Source: Sulfurimonas hydrogeniphila (lineage in GTDB: Bacteria > Campylobacterota > Campylobacteria > Campylobacterales > Sulfurimonadaceae). From it: 64,000 nt of DNA. Each line of letters opens with the position of its first letter. The stretch's first letter is position 1. This document shows positions 45,610-55,424 of this stretch, piece by piece. Below the pieces are notes generated by a model. It was not told the DNA's origin, made no database searches, and saw only the letters and a list, made by a program, of their open reading frames with translations. The stretch covers positions 1,984,001 through 2,048,000 of the forward strand of contig NZ_CP035534.1 of assembly GCF_009068765.1 (NCBI RefSeq), given 5' to 3'. Position numbers and translations under genes: made by a program.

Positions 45610-46898
45610 TTAGCACCAACTTTTGCTAAAACAACTTTTACCGTTTTGACCAAAATTACAAGATCAGCCCACAGAGACCAGTTTTTGATATACCAGACTT
45701 CCAGTTCGCTTCTTTGTCTGAATGTCAAATTATTCCTGCCGCTTACCTGCCATAACCCGGTAATGCCGGGTTTTACTTTTAAAATAAGTTCTCGCAGTTT
45801 TCCAAGTTTTTCTGCTTCACTGAGCATATACGGTCTGGGTCCGACAAAGCTCATCTCCCCTTGCAACACATTCAAAACCTGAGGCAGTTCATCAAGAGAA
45901 CTGCTTCGTAAAAATTTCCCTACTTTTGTTATACGCGGATCATTTTTATATTTATGATATTTTTCATAGTAGGCAATCTCTTCGGGATGTTCTGTAAGAT
46001 ACTGTTGCAACAGTGCATCAGAGTTTTCATACATTGTTCTGTACTTGTAGCATTTAAAAATTTTGTTATTTTTCCCCAACCGCTCCTGTTTAAAAAAGAT
46101 TTTTCCTTTCGATTCCAATAAAACAGCCAAAGCGACAAAAAAATGCACAGACAGAAATATCGGCAATACTGCAAATGCCAGGAGATAATCAAAAATATAC
46201 TTTATATATACATTTTGCTTTAAAAGCAGTTTGTTCTCTATACGAATGGTATTTACCCGAACATTGGTATAATCCATAATCACGGAATTTGCGAAATCAA
46301 TACTTGTCACATAGGGAACAACATAAACAGCACTTTTTTCATTGAGATATTTGGTGATGGTGTTGTCCATCTCCTGGGGGTTCATACCCTTTGAAGGAAT
46401 AATCACAATATCATAAAATCTCTTATTTGTTTTCATTCCCAAATACCAGTTTTTTTGAAACTCTTTTTTTAGTGTTCTGATTTGTACCGTATTCCCCAGC
46501 AGCAAAACATTTTTTTTAAAGCAGTCAAAAGAATAAAGAACTCTTTTTTCCAGCCGTTTTACCACCGGCAGTAAAAAAAGACCCAAAAAAAAGTAGGTAG
46601 TAATAAATATTTTTGAATACGCAAAAGAAGTTTTTAAAAGTGCCAATATCGCCATCACCAGAAAAAATGCCAAAACAAGGGACTTTAAAATTTTATAGGT
46701 TTCCTGCCAAAAATCATAATGGAGCGTATAAATTTTTTCATATACAAATAAAATAAAAATAATAAAAATAATAAATAAAAAATCCCCCAAAGCAATTTCT
46801 TCGGAGTGAGGAAAGAAAAAAGCAGTGATGTAAAACAGCACTGTCAAAGCAAGCAAATCAATACCAATAATTATCATATGGGAGATGTAAGTTTTCAT
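45606..46898 (-). CDS. polyprenyl-phosphate sugar-1-phosphate transferase (WbaP/WcaJ type)
   Basis: This 430 aa protein starts polysaccharide repeat-unit synthesis by loading a sugar phosphate on undecaprenyl phosphate. It has four N-terminal membrane helices, a degraded nucleotide-binding middle part, and a C-terminal catalytic domain with CYKYRTMYENSD, SSSLDELPQVLNVL, MSFVGPRPYM and VKPGITGLWQVSGRN. Overlaps of 4 nt on both sides place it in one transcript. Confidence 0.93.
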   Translation of the reverse strand: MKTYISHMIIIGIDLLALTVLFYITAFFFPHSEEIALGDFLFIIFIIFILFVYEKIYTLHYDFWQETYKILKSLVLAFFLVMAILALLKTSFAYSKIFITTYFFLGLFLLPVVKRLEKRVLYSFDCFKKNVLLLGNTVQIRTLKKEFQKNWYLGMKTNKRFYDIVIIPSKGMNPQEMDNTITKYLNEKSAVYVVPYVTSIDFANSVIMDYTNVRVNTIRIENKLLLKQNVYIKYIFDYLLAFAVLPIFLSVHFFVALAVLLESKGKIFFKQERLGKNNKIFKCYKYRTMYENSDALLQQYLTEHPEEIAYYEKYHKYKNDPRITKVGKFLRSSSLDELPQVLNVLQGEMSFVGPRPYMLSEAEKLGKLRELILKVKPGITGLWQVSGRNNLTFRQRSELEVWYIKNWSLWADLVILVKTVKVVLAKVGAK

Positions 46899-47986
46899 TT
46901 TGCCAGCTTTCTTTCTACAAAAGTTTGAAATTCTGTTTTAAATCTTTTTTTATTAAAAATCTGTGCATGTTTGGATATAAGCTTTGCATCAAAGCCCATA
47001 TTTTCAAAACGCTCTACTGCTTCAATTATATCCAAAACTGTTTGTTTTTTAAAATGGATGCCGGTAATACCCTCACAAACTGTTTCATGCGTACCACCCT
47101 CATCTAAAGCAATCACAGGTGTTCCGCATGCCTGTGCCTCTACAGGAACAATGCCAAAGTCCTCTACCGCCGCATATACAAAAGCTTTTGCTTTTTGCAT
47201 GTACTCTTTTAGTATCGGTTTTTCCTGGTAGCCAAGAAGTATTATATTGGGTTTTGCGATTTTTTTTATGGCACTGTACTCTTCCCCCTCACCTATCACA
47301 ACAAGTTTTTTGTCAGGCATGGCATTGAATGCCTCTACTATCAGTTTTGTTTTTTTATACGGTACCAGTCTTGAAGCACTCAAATAAAAATTCTCTTTAT
47401 TTTGACACAAAGTAAAAGTCTCTACATCTACCGGAGGGTATATTACAACAGAATCTCTACTATAAATTCTTTTGATTCTCTGCTGTACAAATTTTGAATC
47501 GGCTATAAAGTAATCGACTCGATTCAGAGTTTTGAGATCCCACCTGCGAATGTATTGCAAAACTGCCTGCACTAAAAACTTTTTTGGCTGTTTCAAGCTT
47601 CCTGTATATTCATCATATAAATCCCAGGCATACCGAACAGGCGTATAGCAATAGGAGATATGCATTTGGTTTTTACTCTTTTTGATGCCTTTGGCAACTG
47701 CCCAGGAACTACTGATGACAAGATCATACTTTTGCAGATCAAAACTTTCAATTGCGGCCGGAAAAAGTGGCAAATAGTTACGAAAATGTTTTTTTGCAAA
47801 GGGAAATTTTTGTATAAAAGAAGTGTACGCATATTTGCCGTGTAACACATTTTTTCTCTCCTTTTCATCCAAAAAATCCACCAGACTAAAAATATCGGCA
47901 TCAGGATATATCTCCAAAACAGCTTGCAAAACTTTCTCTGCACCGGCATCTGTTACCAGCCAGTCATGTACTATTGCTGTTTTCAC
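46895..47986 (-). CDS. glycosyltransferase family 4 (GT-B)
   Basis: This 363 aa protein has a GT-B fold: N-terminal TAIVHDWLVTDAGAEKVLQ, a middle SYCYTPVRYAWDLYDEY, and the C-terminal nucleotide-binding EDFGIVPVEAQACGTPVIAL with the E-x7-E pattern. Start is GTG at 47986 overlapping the previous stop (GTGA) with GAGG upstream. It resembles mannosyl/rhamnosyl transferases of O-chain clusters; donor GDP-D-rhamnose is inferred from gmd and rmd nearby. Confidence 0.88.
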   Translation of the reverse strand: MKTAIVHDWLVTDAGAEKVLQAVLEIYPDADIFSLVDFLDEKERKNVLHGKYAYTSFIQKFPFAKKHFRNYLPLFPAAIESFDLQKYDLVISSSWAVAKGIKKSKNQMHISYCYTPVRYAWDLYDEYTGSLKQPKKFLVQAVLQYIRRWDLKTLNRVDYFIADSKFVQQRIKRIYSRDSVVIYPPVDVETFTLCQNKENFYLSASRLVPYKKTKLIVEAFNAMPDKKLVVIGEGEEYSAIKKIAKPNIILLGYQEKPILKEYMQKAKAFVYAAVEDFGIVPVEAQACGTPVIALDEGGTHETVCEGITGIHFKKQTVLDIIEAVERFENMGFDAKLISKHAQIFNKKRFKTEFQTFVERKLAK

Positions 47987-49107
47987 TGCTTTAGTACCTC
48001 TTTGAAAACTGACAGATGCTCTTTTGCCGATTTTTCCCATGTAAACTGTTTTACTCTTTGCAAACCTTTGTCAATAAGTGTTTTTTGCAGAGATTTATCA
48101 TACAGAAGAAGTTCTATTTTTTCTTGCATCTCTTCTATATTGCAGGGGTCAAAATAGAGTGCCGCATCACCACACACTTCAGGCATTGAACTCGAATTTG
48201 AACTTACAACAGGCGTTCCGCAAGCCAGTGCTTCCAAAGGAGGCAATCCAAAACCTTCATAAAAAGAGGCAAAAACAAAAAGTGAAGCCAGATTATATAC
48301 TTTTGCCAGTTCATCATCACTGATAAAACCAAGATAAACAATATTGTCTTGATTTTTATGAATAATCTGCATTAACTCTTTGTTTTGCCATCCTTTAAAT
48401 CCAACCATCACAAGTTTATACTCTTTCTTTATAGCGTCATCCATAGCATCATAAGCCTGAAGAAGCCCTCTAAGATTTTTTCTTGGCTCAATACTGCCAA
48501 CGCTCAATATAAATTTCTCAGGCAAAGCAAAAGGCAGCGAAAGTTCTTTTTTTACTTTAAATACATGATGATTGATTCCATGATAGATTACTCTTACTTT
48601 CTCTTCATCAAAATTGAGTCTTTGCAGTATTTCATTTTTAGAATAGTTGGAGCCTGTAATGAGCATGTCACTCAGAATAATATTTTTAAAAAAATTCTTT
48701 TCAAAATATTCAATCCGTTCTTTTGGATGAAAATCTCTATGAAGTATAAAGGAAAAATCATGTACGGTGGTTACAATTTTTTTTGCTTTTACATTCTCAT
48801 TGGGTATAAAATTTGGCTGCCAGTATAAATCATAACTTGAAAAATTCACCGAACTGTATATTTTTAACAGTTTTCTTGCTGCTTTTTTTAAAAAAGTGTT
48901 TTTTGCAAGAATTTTTTTAATACTTTTAAGTGGTCTTGAGTGAGTCTTTTGATCCTCTAAAATTTCTTTGGAAACGTATCCATAATAAAAAAATGTATTT
49001 ATCTGTGTGGAGCTTTGTAGATTTTTTGAAATTTCATACGTATATCTTCCTATACCGGTCAAAGGAGAAAGCAATGCAACAGCGTCAACTAATATTTTAG
49101 GCTTCAA
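47983..49107 (-). CDS. glycosyltransferase family 4 (GT-B)
   Basis: This 374 aa GT-B enzyme has LLSPLTGIGRYTYE at the N-terminus, ILSVGSIEPRKNLRGLLQAY at the domain junction and EGFGLPPLEALACGTPVVSS in the donor domain. The start is probably TTG at 49107, inside the end of the upstream reductase gene; longer frames overlap that gene further. It likely adds mannose or D-rhamnose to the O-chain. Confidence 0.87.
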   Translation of the reverse strand: MKPKILVDAVALLSPLTGIGRYTYEISKNLQSSTQINTFFYYGYVSKEILEDQKTHSRPLKSIKKILAKNTFLKKAARKLLKIYSSVNFSSYDLYWQPNFIPNENVKAKKIVTTVHDFSFILHRDFHPKERIEYFEKNFFKNIILSDMLITGSNYSKNEILQRLNFDEEKVRVIYHGINHHVFKVKKELSLPFALPEKFILSVGSIEPRKNLRGLLQAYDAMDDAIKKEYKLVMVGFKGWQNKELMQIIHKNQDNIVYLGFISDDELAKVYNLASLFVFASFYEGFGLPPLEALACGTPVVSSNSSSMPEVCGDAALYFDPCNIEEMQEKIELLLYDKSLQKTLIDKGLQRVKQFTWEKSAKEHLSVFKEVLKQ

Positions 49108-49975
49108 ACATATCTCGCAAAGTATCTTCAAACTCTTTTTGTTGTACTGTACCAACAACAGAAAAAAGTTTTTCTGCAGAACCTGTTAAAGATTCGATTT
49201 CATTTTTTCTGACGAAAGCAGGGTTTATTCTGACTTCAATTTCATATCCGGCAATTTTATTCATCATTGCTATAGCATCCAAAAGCTTTATTCCTCTTCC
49301 TGAACATATATTGAGTATTTCGGATTTTTTTTCGGATTCTAAAAGCCTTTTGTATACTTCACACACAAAACTGACATCGTTAAATTCACGCCTTACATGT
49401 AAGTTGCCGAGTTCTATACTCTTTTTGCCCGCTTTAAAGTGACTGACTATTTTTGGTATTAAAAAATTTTCTGCCTGCCCTGTTCCTGTATAGTTAAAAG
49501 GACGGGTTATTATAAGGGGTAATTTTTCAAAATAGTTTTGTGCCAGACACTCCATAGCGTATTTGCTCGCACCGTAATGGTTTACAGGCTTTGGACATAA
49601 AGACTCGTCCAAAACGCCAATACCCTGATTGCCATAGACTGTTGCACTGCCTGCCAGTATTACTTTTTCAGGTTTTGTATCAAGTTGACATAAGGCTTCT
49701 AAAATATTTGTTGTTCCGACAGTATTTACTTTATAAAAATCTTCACTGTTGCCGTGTGCACTAAAAGAGATACCCGAAAGATGAATCAAATACTCAGGCT
49801 GCACAGCCTGCAAAACTTTTTCAATGGCATTTTTGTCGGTTATGTCACACTGAAACTGTTTTTCATTCTCGTGAAAGAGAGAAGTTCCATAAACATCATA
49901 CCCATGTTTCTCAAGATAGTGTGCCAAATGTTTTCCTGTAAAACTGTCACTGCCTGTTATTAAAACTTTTTTCAT
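49097..49975 (-). CDS. rmd: GDP-6-deoxy-D-mannose reductase
   Basis: This 292 aa short-chain (SDR) enzyme has the NAD(P) site GSDSFTGKHLAHYL and catalytic YGASKYAMECLAQ. Next to gmd, the best call is Rmd, which reduces GDP-4-keto-6-deoxy-D-mannose to GDP-D-rhamnose. A role as GDP-fucose synthase is less likely, as the sequence lacks epimerase features I would expect. It lies 3 nt after gmd. Confidence 0.75.
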   Translation of the reverse strand: MKKVLITGSDSFTGKHLAHYLEKHGYDVYGTSLFHENEKQFQCDITDKNAIEKVLQAVQPEYLIHLSGISFSAHGNSEDFYKVNTVGTTNILEALCQLDTKPEKVILAGSATVYGNQGIGVLDESLCPKPVNHYGASKYAMECLAQNYFEKLPLIITRPFNYTGTGQAENFLIPKIVSHFKAGKKSIELGNLHVRREFNDVSFVCEVYKRLLESEKKSEILNICSGRGIKLLDAIAMMNKIAGYEIEVRINPAFVRKNEIESLTGSAEKLFSVVGTVQQKEFEDTLRDMFEA

Positions 49976-49978
49976 TCT

Positions 49979-51016
49979 TTAAAACTTGAAACCTGTTTTA
50001 TTGCGTTTTAAATCCTCTGCAACCATCATCATGCAAAGCTCTTCGAGTGTTGTTTTTGGTTCCCATCCAAGTATGTTTTTTGCTTTTTGAGGATCACCTA
50101 TGAGCAAATCCACCTCAGCCGGTCTGTAAAATTTCGGATTTACACGAACAACAGTTTTACCTGTTGCTTTGTCAATTGCCACCTCATTTTCTCCATCTCC
50201 CTGAAACTCAAGCTCAATATCTGCTGCTTTGAATGCCATGGTAACAAAATCTCTGACTGTTTCTGTTCTGTTTGTTGCCAGCACAAAAGTATCCGGCTGC
50301 TCTGCCTGCAGCATCAGGTACATTCCCTCGACATAATCTTTCGCATACCCCCAATCCCGTTTTGCATCCATATTTCCAAGCTCCAGGCACTCCAATTTTG
50401 CAAGTTTTATTTTTGCAACTGCATCTGTGATTTTTCTTGTTACAAATTCAAGTCCTCTTAAAGGGGATTCATGATTAAACAAAATGCCACAACTGCCAAA
50501 GATATTATAGGATTCTCTATAGTTGATTGTCATCCAGTGCGCATACTGTTTTGCCACACCGTAAGGGCTTCTTGGATGCAATGGTGTCGTTTCTGTCTGT
50601 GGAATCTCCTGAACTTCTCCAAACATTTCAGAAGTACTCGCCTGATAAAATTTTATACTTTTATCTACGATACGAATTGCCTCAAGCAGATGCACACACC
50701 CAAGTCCTGTGATATGTGCAGTTGCAAGAGGCTGCTCAAAAGAAACACCTACAAAACTCTGTGCCGCAAGATTGTAGATTTCGTCCGGCTTAATCTCAGC
50801 TACCATTCGGATACTGTTTGCCTGATCTGTCAAATCATATTCAATCAAATGCAGATTCGGATGATTCTCGATTCCCAAATCTTCTATTCTCCAAAAGTTG
50901 ACAGACGATACACGTCTGTATGTTCCATACACTTCATAGCCCTTTTGGAGTAGCAACTCTGCCAAATAAGCGCCGTCCTGCCCTGTAATTCCTGTTACAA
51001 TTGCTTTTTTCTTCAA
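49979..51016 (-). CDS. gmd: GDP-mannose 4,6-dehydratase
   Basis: Gmd makes GDP-4-keto-6-deoxy-D-mannose. The 345 aa protein has [15 protein letters not shown], the substrate loop [34 protein letters not shown] and the [14 protein letters not shown] motif. The start is TTG with a strong SD (AAAGGA) and lies 2 nt after the tolC stop, so sugar and secretion genes share a transcript. Confidence 0.95.
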   Translation of the reverse strand: MKKKAIVTGITGQDGAYLAELLLQKGYEVYGTYRRVSSVNFWRIEDLGIENHPNLHLIEYDLTDQANSIRMVAEIKPDEIYNLAAQSFVGVSFEQPLATAHITGLGCVHLLEAIRIVDKSIKFYQASTSEMFGEVQEIPQTETTPLHPRSPYGVAKQYAHWMTINYRESYNIFGSCGILFNHESPLRGLEFVTRKITDAVAKIKLAKLECLELGNMDAKRDWGYAKDYVEGMYLMLQAEQPDTFVLATNRTETVRDFVTMAFKAADIELEFQGDGENEVAIDKATGKTVVRVNPKFYRPAEVDLLIGDPQKAKNILGWEPKTTLEELCMMMVAEDLKRNKTGFKF

Positions 51017-51018
51017 AA

Positions 51019-52308
51019 TCAGTCCTTTAAAAATCTATCCAGTATTTCAATGTTTTTCATATTATTTGTATCAGCCAAAATCTTTATATAGGATTGTAGC
51101 ATATCATACAAGTTATTGATATATTTATAGCGTATATTATAGAGTTTTTGTTTTGCTTTGTTATACTCAATAATACTGCTCAAACCTCTGTCATATTTTA
51201 TCTTTACCGCATCAATGTACTGCTGTGCAGACTTCAGTGCTTCGGCATACAGACTCACAGAGTCCATAGAAGAGTAAAAAAGAGAACGCGCATTTTCATA
51301 CTTCATATTGACCTCTTTTTTTGTATTTTGCAAGTCTTCATAAGCTGCCTGCTTTATCAGTTTTGCCACTTCAACAGCAGCGGAATTGTATCCACCGTCA
51401 TACAATGGCATACTTAAACTCACTACTGCATACTCTGTTTTCACAAAAGGATCTTGAATTGTCAGAGAATTCATATCAGATTTAGAATAGACTACATCCA
51501 GGTCTATTTTGGGATAATACCCTGCTTTTGCCTGTTTAATTTCATACTCTTTCATTTTAAGCACTATATTTGATTGTTTTACATCCACAGATTCTACCTG
51601 ACCGCTCGCAGCTCTTTGCATATCGTACAAAAGGGGCTGCATATCTTTGTGTAACTTTATTTGTGGTATTTCAATACTCTTTTTCCCTGTGTATTCTTGC
51701 AGTTTTTGCACATACGTTTTATATGTTTTTTTTTCTTTATCCAGCTCTATTTTTGCCGAATTATATTCTACCTGCATCTCTAACAAATCTACTTTGTCTG
51801 AAAGTCTCATCACAAACTGTTTTTGTATTTTTGTCTGCATAGAACGGGTGTATGCTATCTGGGACTCTAAAAGTTTTATTTTTGCATCAGAACGCATGGC
51901 ATCAAGATATGCTTGCATTGTATCCTGTGTCAATGCTATTTTTTTCTGTTTTACATCTATATCAGCATATTTTTCACGCTGCTTTTGAAGATTGATTCTC
52001 GCATAAGTTCCTGCATTATATATACTTTGCTTTAAAGAGAGTGCATAGTTTGCTACCGTCTGTTTGCTGACATCCGTAGCATAGTATCTCGCCTTTTTAT
52101 ATGATGCAGAAAGATTCAAATGCGGATAAAGAGCAGATTTTTCCTCTTTTAGCTTTTGTATTTCTGACTGATACATGTAACTTGATGACTTGACTGCATG
52201 TGAATTTTCCAAAGCCAGATTGTAGGCCCTCGAAAAGGTCAGCACTTCTGCATTTAGGGAACCTGCAACAATAAAAAGCAATATACCTGCATATATTTTA
52301 TTCTTCAT
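51019..52308 (-). CDS. TolC family outer-membrane channel of a type I secretion system
   Basis: This 429 aa protein has a signal peptide ([20 protein letters not shown]) and two long helical repeats typical of TolC channels ([17 protein letters not shown]-type and [19 protein letters not shown]). It completes the exporter with the HlyD and ABC genes upstream. The ATG at 52308 has SD GGAG and overlaps hlyD by 11 nt. In C. fetus the equivalent is sapF. Confidence 0.88.
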   Translation of the reverse strand: MKNKIYAGILLFIVAGSLNAEVLTFSRAYNLALENSHAVKSSSYMYQSEIQKLKEEKSALYPHLNLSASYKKARYYATDVSKQTVANYALSLKQSIYNAGTYARINLQKQREKYADIDVKQKKIALTQDTMQAYLDAMRSDAKIKLLESQIAYTRSMQTKIQKQFVMRLSDKVDLLEMQVEYNSAKIELDKEKKTYKTYVQKLQEYTGKKSIEIPQIKLHKDMQPLLYDMQRAASGQVESVDVKQSNIVLKMKEYEIKQAKAGYYPKIDLDVVYSKSDMNSLTIQDPFVKTEYAVVSLSMPLYDGGYNSAAVEVAKLIKQAAYEDLQNTKKEVNMKYENARSLFYSSMDSVSLYAEALKSAQQYIDAVKIKYDRGLSSIIEYNKAKQKLYNIRYKYINNLYDMLQSYIKILADTNNMKNIEILDRFLKD

Positions 52309-53593
52309 TGAAACTTCTCCCGAGCATATCTCTAAAAGGCTTGACAATATAACTTAAAAAAGTTCTTTGTCCTATATTTATCATTGCTTCAGCAGGCATC
52401 CCCGGTAAAAGTACTATTGATTTACTTTCCAACTCTTTTTTCCCCGCATCTGTAACTTCTATTTTCACAATATAGTAGGATGTGCCATTTCTTTTTTCCG
52501 TAAAACTGTCTGCCGAAACATAAATAACTTTCCCTTTTACTATGTCAAGCTGTGCGACATTAAATGCCGGAAACTTCAATGTTGCTTCAAGCCCTCTATG
52601 TACTTTGTCGATATCTTTTGTCTGAATCTGTGCTTCTACAATCAGGTGTTCATTTTGAGGCACAATACTTAAAATTTCTTCTCCCGGTTTTATAACACCG
52701 CCTACTGTATGTATATTCAGACCAACCACTGTTCCACTGATGGGTGCATTGATATTTGTTTTGCGCAGCTTATCCTCATAAGCAATGATTTGAGACCGCA
52801 AATCTGCTTCATCCGATTTGGCTTTTGCATATTTTTCCAATATTTCCTGCTGAAACTTTTTTTCTCTTAACAACTGCTGATTTTTTGCTTCGACTATCTG
52901 TTCTTTCAGTTTTGCCATATCAAAAGAGTTACTGAGAATTTCACCCTGTAAACTGTTGTATGTTTTTTGCAGTTTTCGTATTTGTTCATTGCTTACAAGC
53001 CGTTCTTTAAAAAGTTCTTTTTGTTCTTTTATTTCTTCGGCAACAGCTTCCAGGTTTTGTTTTTTACTTGCTACCATTGAAGAGAGACTGCTCATCTGAT
53101 TTTCAAGTTCAGTTATTCTGTTTTTGGTAATTTCTCTCTCTTTGTTGTTGCTTTTATGCGTTACATTAAATATTTTCAGTTGAGTACTTCGTGCATTTTG
53201 ATTTTGCAGCTCTTTTGGAAAATCTATCTTTTCTCTTGCCTCTTTCTGTGCTTCGAGTCGAGCTACAAGCGCAATGGTTTCTTGATATTTCGCTTTTGCG
53301 ATAGCAAGTTTTGACTTTATTTCCACATCATCCAGTTTGATAAGAAGATCACCTTTTTGTACCTTGTCACCATTATTTATATAAATCTTTTTTATTGTAC
53401 CGCCATACTGATTTTGAACAGTTTTTTTATAAACTCCCGCAGAAACTTTTCCCGGAGCAACCACAGATGTTTCAAGCGGATTAAACGCTGCCCATACCAG
53501 CAACACAACCATTAACAGCAGTATAAACAGGCCATACTTGATTACTTTTGTTGTATCGTGTGGTGGTAACTCATGTTCTTGATTTTTTTGCAT
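52298..53593 (-). CDS. HlyD family periplasmic adaptor of type I secretion
   Basis: This 431 aa membrane-fusion protein has one N-terminal helix (YGLFILLLMVVLLVWAAF), a lipoyl half-motif (KKIYINNGDKVQKGDLLIKL), a long coiled coil (about 110-270) and a C-terminal beta-barrel. The ATG at 53593 has SD AAGGA 7 nt upstream; an ATG at 53608 overlapping the ABC stop (TAATG) is also possible. In C. fetus the equivalent is sapE. Confidence 0.9.
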   Translation of the reverse strand: MQKNQEHELPPHDTTKVIKYGLFILLLMVVLLVWAAFNPLETSVVAPGKVSAGVYKKTVQNQYGGTIKKIYINNGDKVQKGDLLIKLDDVEIKSKLAIAKAKYQETIALVARLEAQKEAREKIDFPKELQNQNARSTQLKIFNVTHKSNNKEREITKNRITELENQMSSLSSMVASKKQNLEAVAEEIKEQKELFKERLVSNEQIRKLQKTYNSLQGEILSNSFDMAKLKEQIVEAKNQQLLREKKFQQEILEKYAKAKSDEADLRSQIIAYEDKLRKTNINAPISGTVVGLNIHTVGGVIKPGEEILSIVPQNEHLIVEAQIQTKDIDKVHRGLEATLKFPAFNVAQLDIVKGKVIYVSADSFTEKRNGTSYYIVKIEVTDAGKKELESKSIVLLPGMPAEAMINIGQRTFLSYIVKPFRDMLGRSFNEE

Positions 53594-53607
53594 ACTCTTA
53601 TCCTTCA

Positions 53608-55407
53608 TTACTTTTGCGGTTTGCTTAACGAAACTTTTGGCATAGCTGTCTGTTTGCCTGCTGCTTGTGTTTTTGTCTGTGCCTGCTGTTTTGCCTGTTG
53701 TGCTTTTGCTGCTGCCTGTTCATTAAGTTTTGCCAAAACATCATTTGTCGGACCATACATCTGCAGTGTACCTCCGCCGAAAAGTGCTACTCTGTCAGTT
53801 ACCTTTAAAATATCCATCTTATGGGAGATAACCAGGACTGTTGAGCCTATACTTTTTAGGTGTAAAATGGTGTTATTCAACGCCATCTCTCCTTCGGCAT
53901 CAAGATTTGAGTTTGGCTCATCCAGTACTACAAGTACCGGGTTGTTGTATACAGCACGTGCCAGTGCTATTCTTTGTTTTTGTCCGCCTGAAAGTCCAAC
54001 GCCGCCATTGCCTATTGGAGTATCATAGCCATTTGGAAGTTTCAGTATCATTTCATGAACACCGGCCATTTGCGCGGCTGCAACAACTTTTTTATCATCT
54101 ACTTCGCCAAGTCTGGCTATATTTTCTGCAATTGTTCCCTCAAAAAGTTCTATATCCTGTGGTAAATAGCCTATATATTTTCCAAGTTTCTGACTGTCCC
54201 ACTGATGAATATCAGCTCCGTCAATTCTTGCTACACCGCTTTGGATAGGCCAGACACCCAAGATGGCTTTTGCAAATGTCGTTTTTCCACTGCCGCTTGC
54301 CCCTATGATACCTACGGTAATGCCCTGCGGTATATCAATGTTAATTCCCTTGAGCACCGGAAGTTTTGCCATCGGAGGAATAACAATAATATTTTCTGTT
54401 GTAATATGCCCTTTAGGTGCAGGCAGTTCAGTAGTTTCTTTTTCTTCCTGGTAATCTTTGAGCAGGGCATCAAGTCTTTTATAGGCAATTTTTGCATCCG
54501 CAAAACCTTTCCATGAACCTATAAGCAAATCAAGCGGTGCCAAAGCACGCCCAAGCAACACAGCCCCCGCAATAATTGTACCGGCAGAAATATCTCCGTT
54601 AATAGCCAGATAAGCACCGATACCGTAGGTTAATGACTGAAACAACTGTCGCAGTGTTTTACTCAGGTTGGACCATTTTCCCGCATTGTCACTTGCTCGC
54701 GACTGTGTATGCAAAAATTTTATATGCTGTCTGTACCATCTTTTTTTAATATCTTCCTGCATCCCCATGGCATGAATAATTTCTGCATTTTGTATATTTT
54801 TGTTGATATAGAAATTTGCCTTGTTTGAGAGTTTGTTTGCCTCTTCAAGATCTTTTTTTGTACTTCTTTCATTTATGATGGTAATTATAACAATAACCAA
54901 GGCAGCAAAAATTGTAAATCCTGCAAGAAAAGGACTAAACAGATACATTACAAAAAGATAAAAAGGAAACCATGGCACATCAAAAAGGGCAAAAATCCCC
55001 TGTCCCGTCAAATACTGTCTCAATTTTGTCAGATCACTCATCGGCAAAGAAGAAACCTGTCCGGGTTTTAACCGTGCTGTTTCAAAAATAGTGTCAAAAA
55101 GTTTTGTATTCATATCCAGATCTATTTTATTCCCCACCCGAACAAGTATTCGTGAACGAATCATTTGCAGTGCGCCAAGAACAAAAAACAATCCTGTCAC
55201 TAAAACAGTCAGCAAAATCAGCGTATCCATGCTTCGGCTCACCATAACTTTATCATATACCAGCAACATATATATTGACGGCAAAAGCATCAACAGGTTT
55301 ATAAACATGCTGAAAAGACCCGCATGCACAAAAGCATTTTTAGACTTTTTAAGTATTTCAGCCAACGATAATGCTGCTTCACTGTTTTTTGATTGTTTTT
55401 TATTCAT
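53608..55407 (-). CDS. type I secretion ABC transporter (permease/ATPase)
   Basis: This 599 aa half-transporter has six membrane helices in the first half and a nucleotide-binding domain with Walker A IGASGSGKTTFAKAILG, signature VGLSGGQKQRIALARA and Walker B VLVVLDEPNSNLD. It lacks an N-terminal C39 peptidase, as expected for exporters of substrates with C-terminal signals (PrtD/SapD type). The C-terminus ends with an unusual Ala/Gln/Lys-rich tail. Confidence 0.93.
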   Translation of the reverse strand: MNKKQSKNSEAALSLAEILKKSKNAFVHAGLFSMFINLLMLLPSIYMLLVYDKVMVSRSMDTLILLTVLVTGLFFVLGALQMIRSRILVRVGNKIDLDMNTKLFDTIFETARLKPGQVSSLPMSDLTKLRQYLTGQGIFALFDVPWFPFYLFVMYLFSPFLAGFTIFAALVIVIITIINERSTKKDLEEANKLSNKANFYINKNIQNAEIIHAMGMQEDIKKRWYRQHIKFLHTQSRASDNAGKWSNLSKTLRQLFQSLTYGIGAYLAINGDISAGTIIAGAVLLGRALAPLDLLIGSWKGFADAKIAYKRLDALLKDYQEEKETTELPAPKGHITTENIIVIPPMAKLPVLKGINIDIPQGITVGIIGASGSGKTTFAKAILGVWPIQSGVARIDGADIHQWDSQKLGKYIGYLPQDIELFEGTIAENIARLGEVDDKKVVAAAQMAGVHEMILKLPNGYDTPIGNGGVGLSGGQKQRIALARAVYNNPVLVVLDEPNSNLDAEGEMALNNTILHLKSIGSTVLVISHKMDILKVTDRVALFGGGTLQMYGPTNDVLAKLNEQAAAKAQQAKQQAQTKTQAAGKQTAMPKVSLSKPQK

Positions 55408-55424
55408 TGTTTCTCATCCGATTA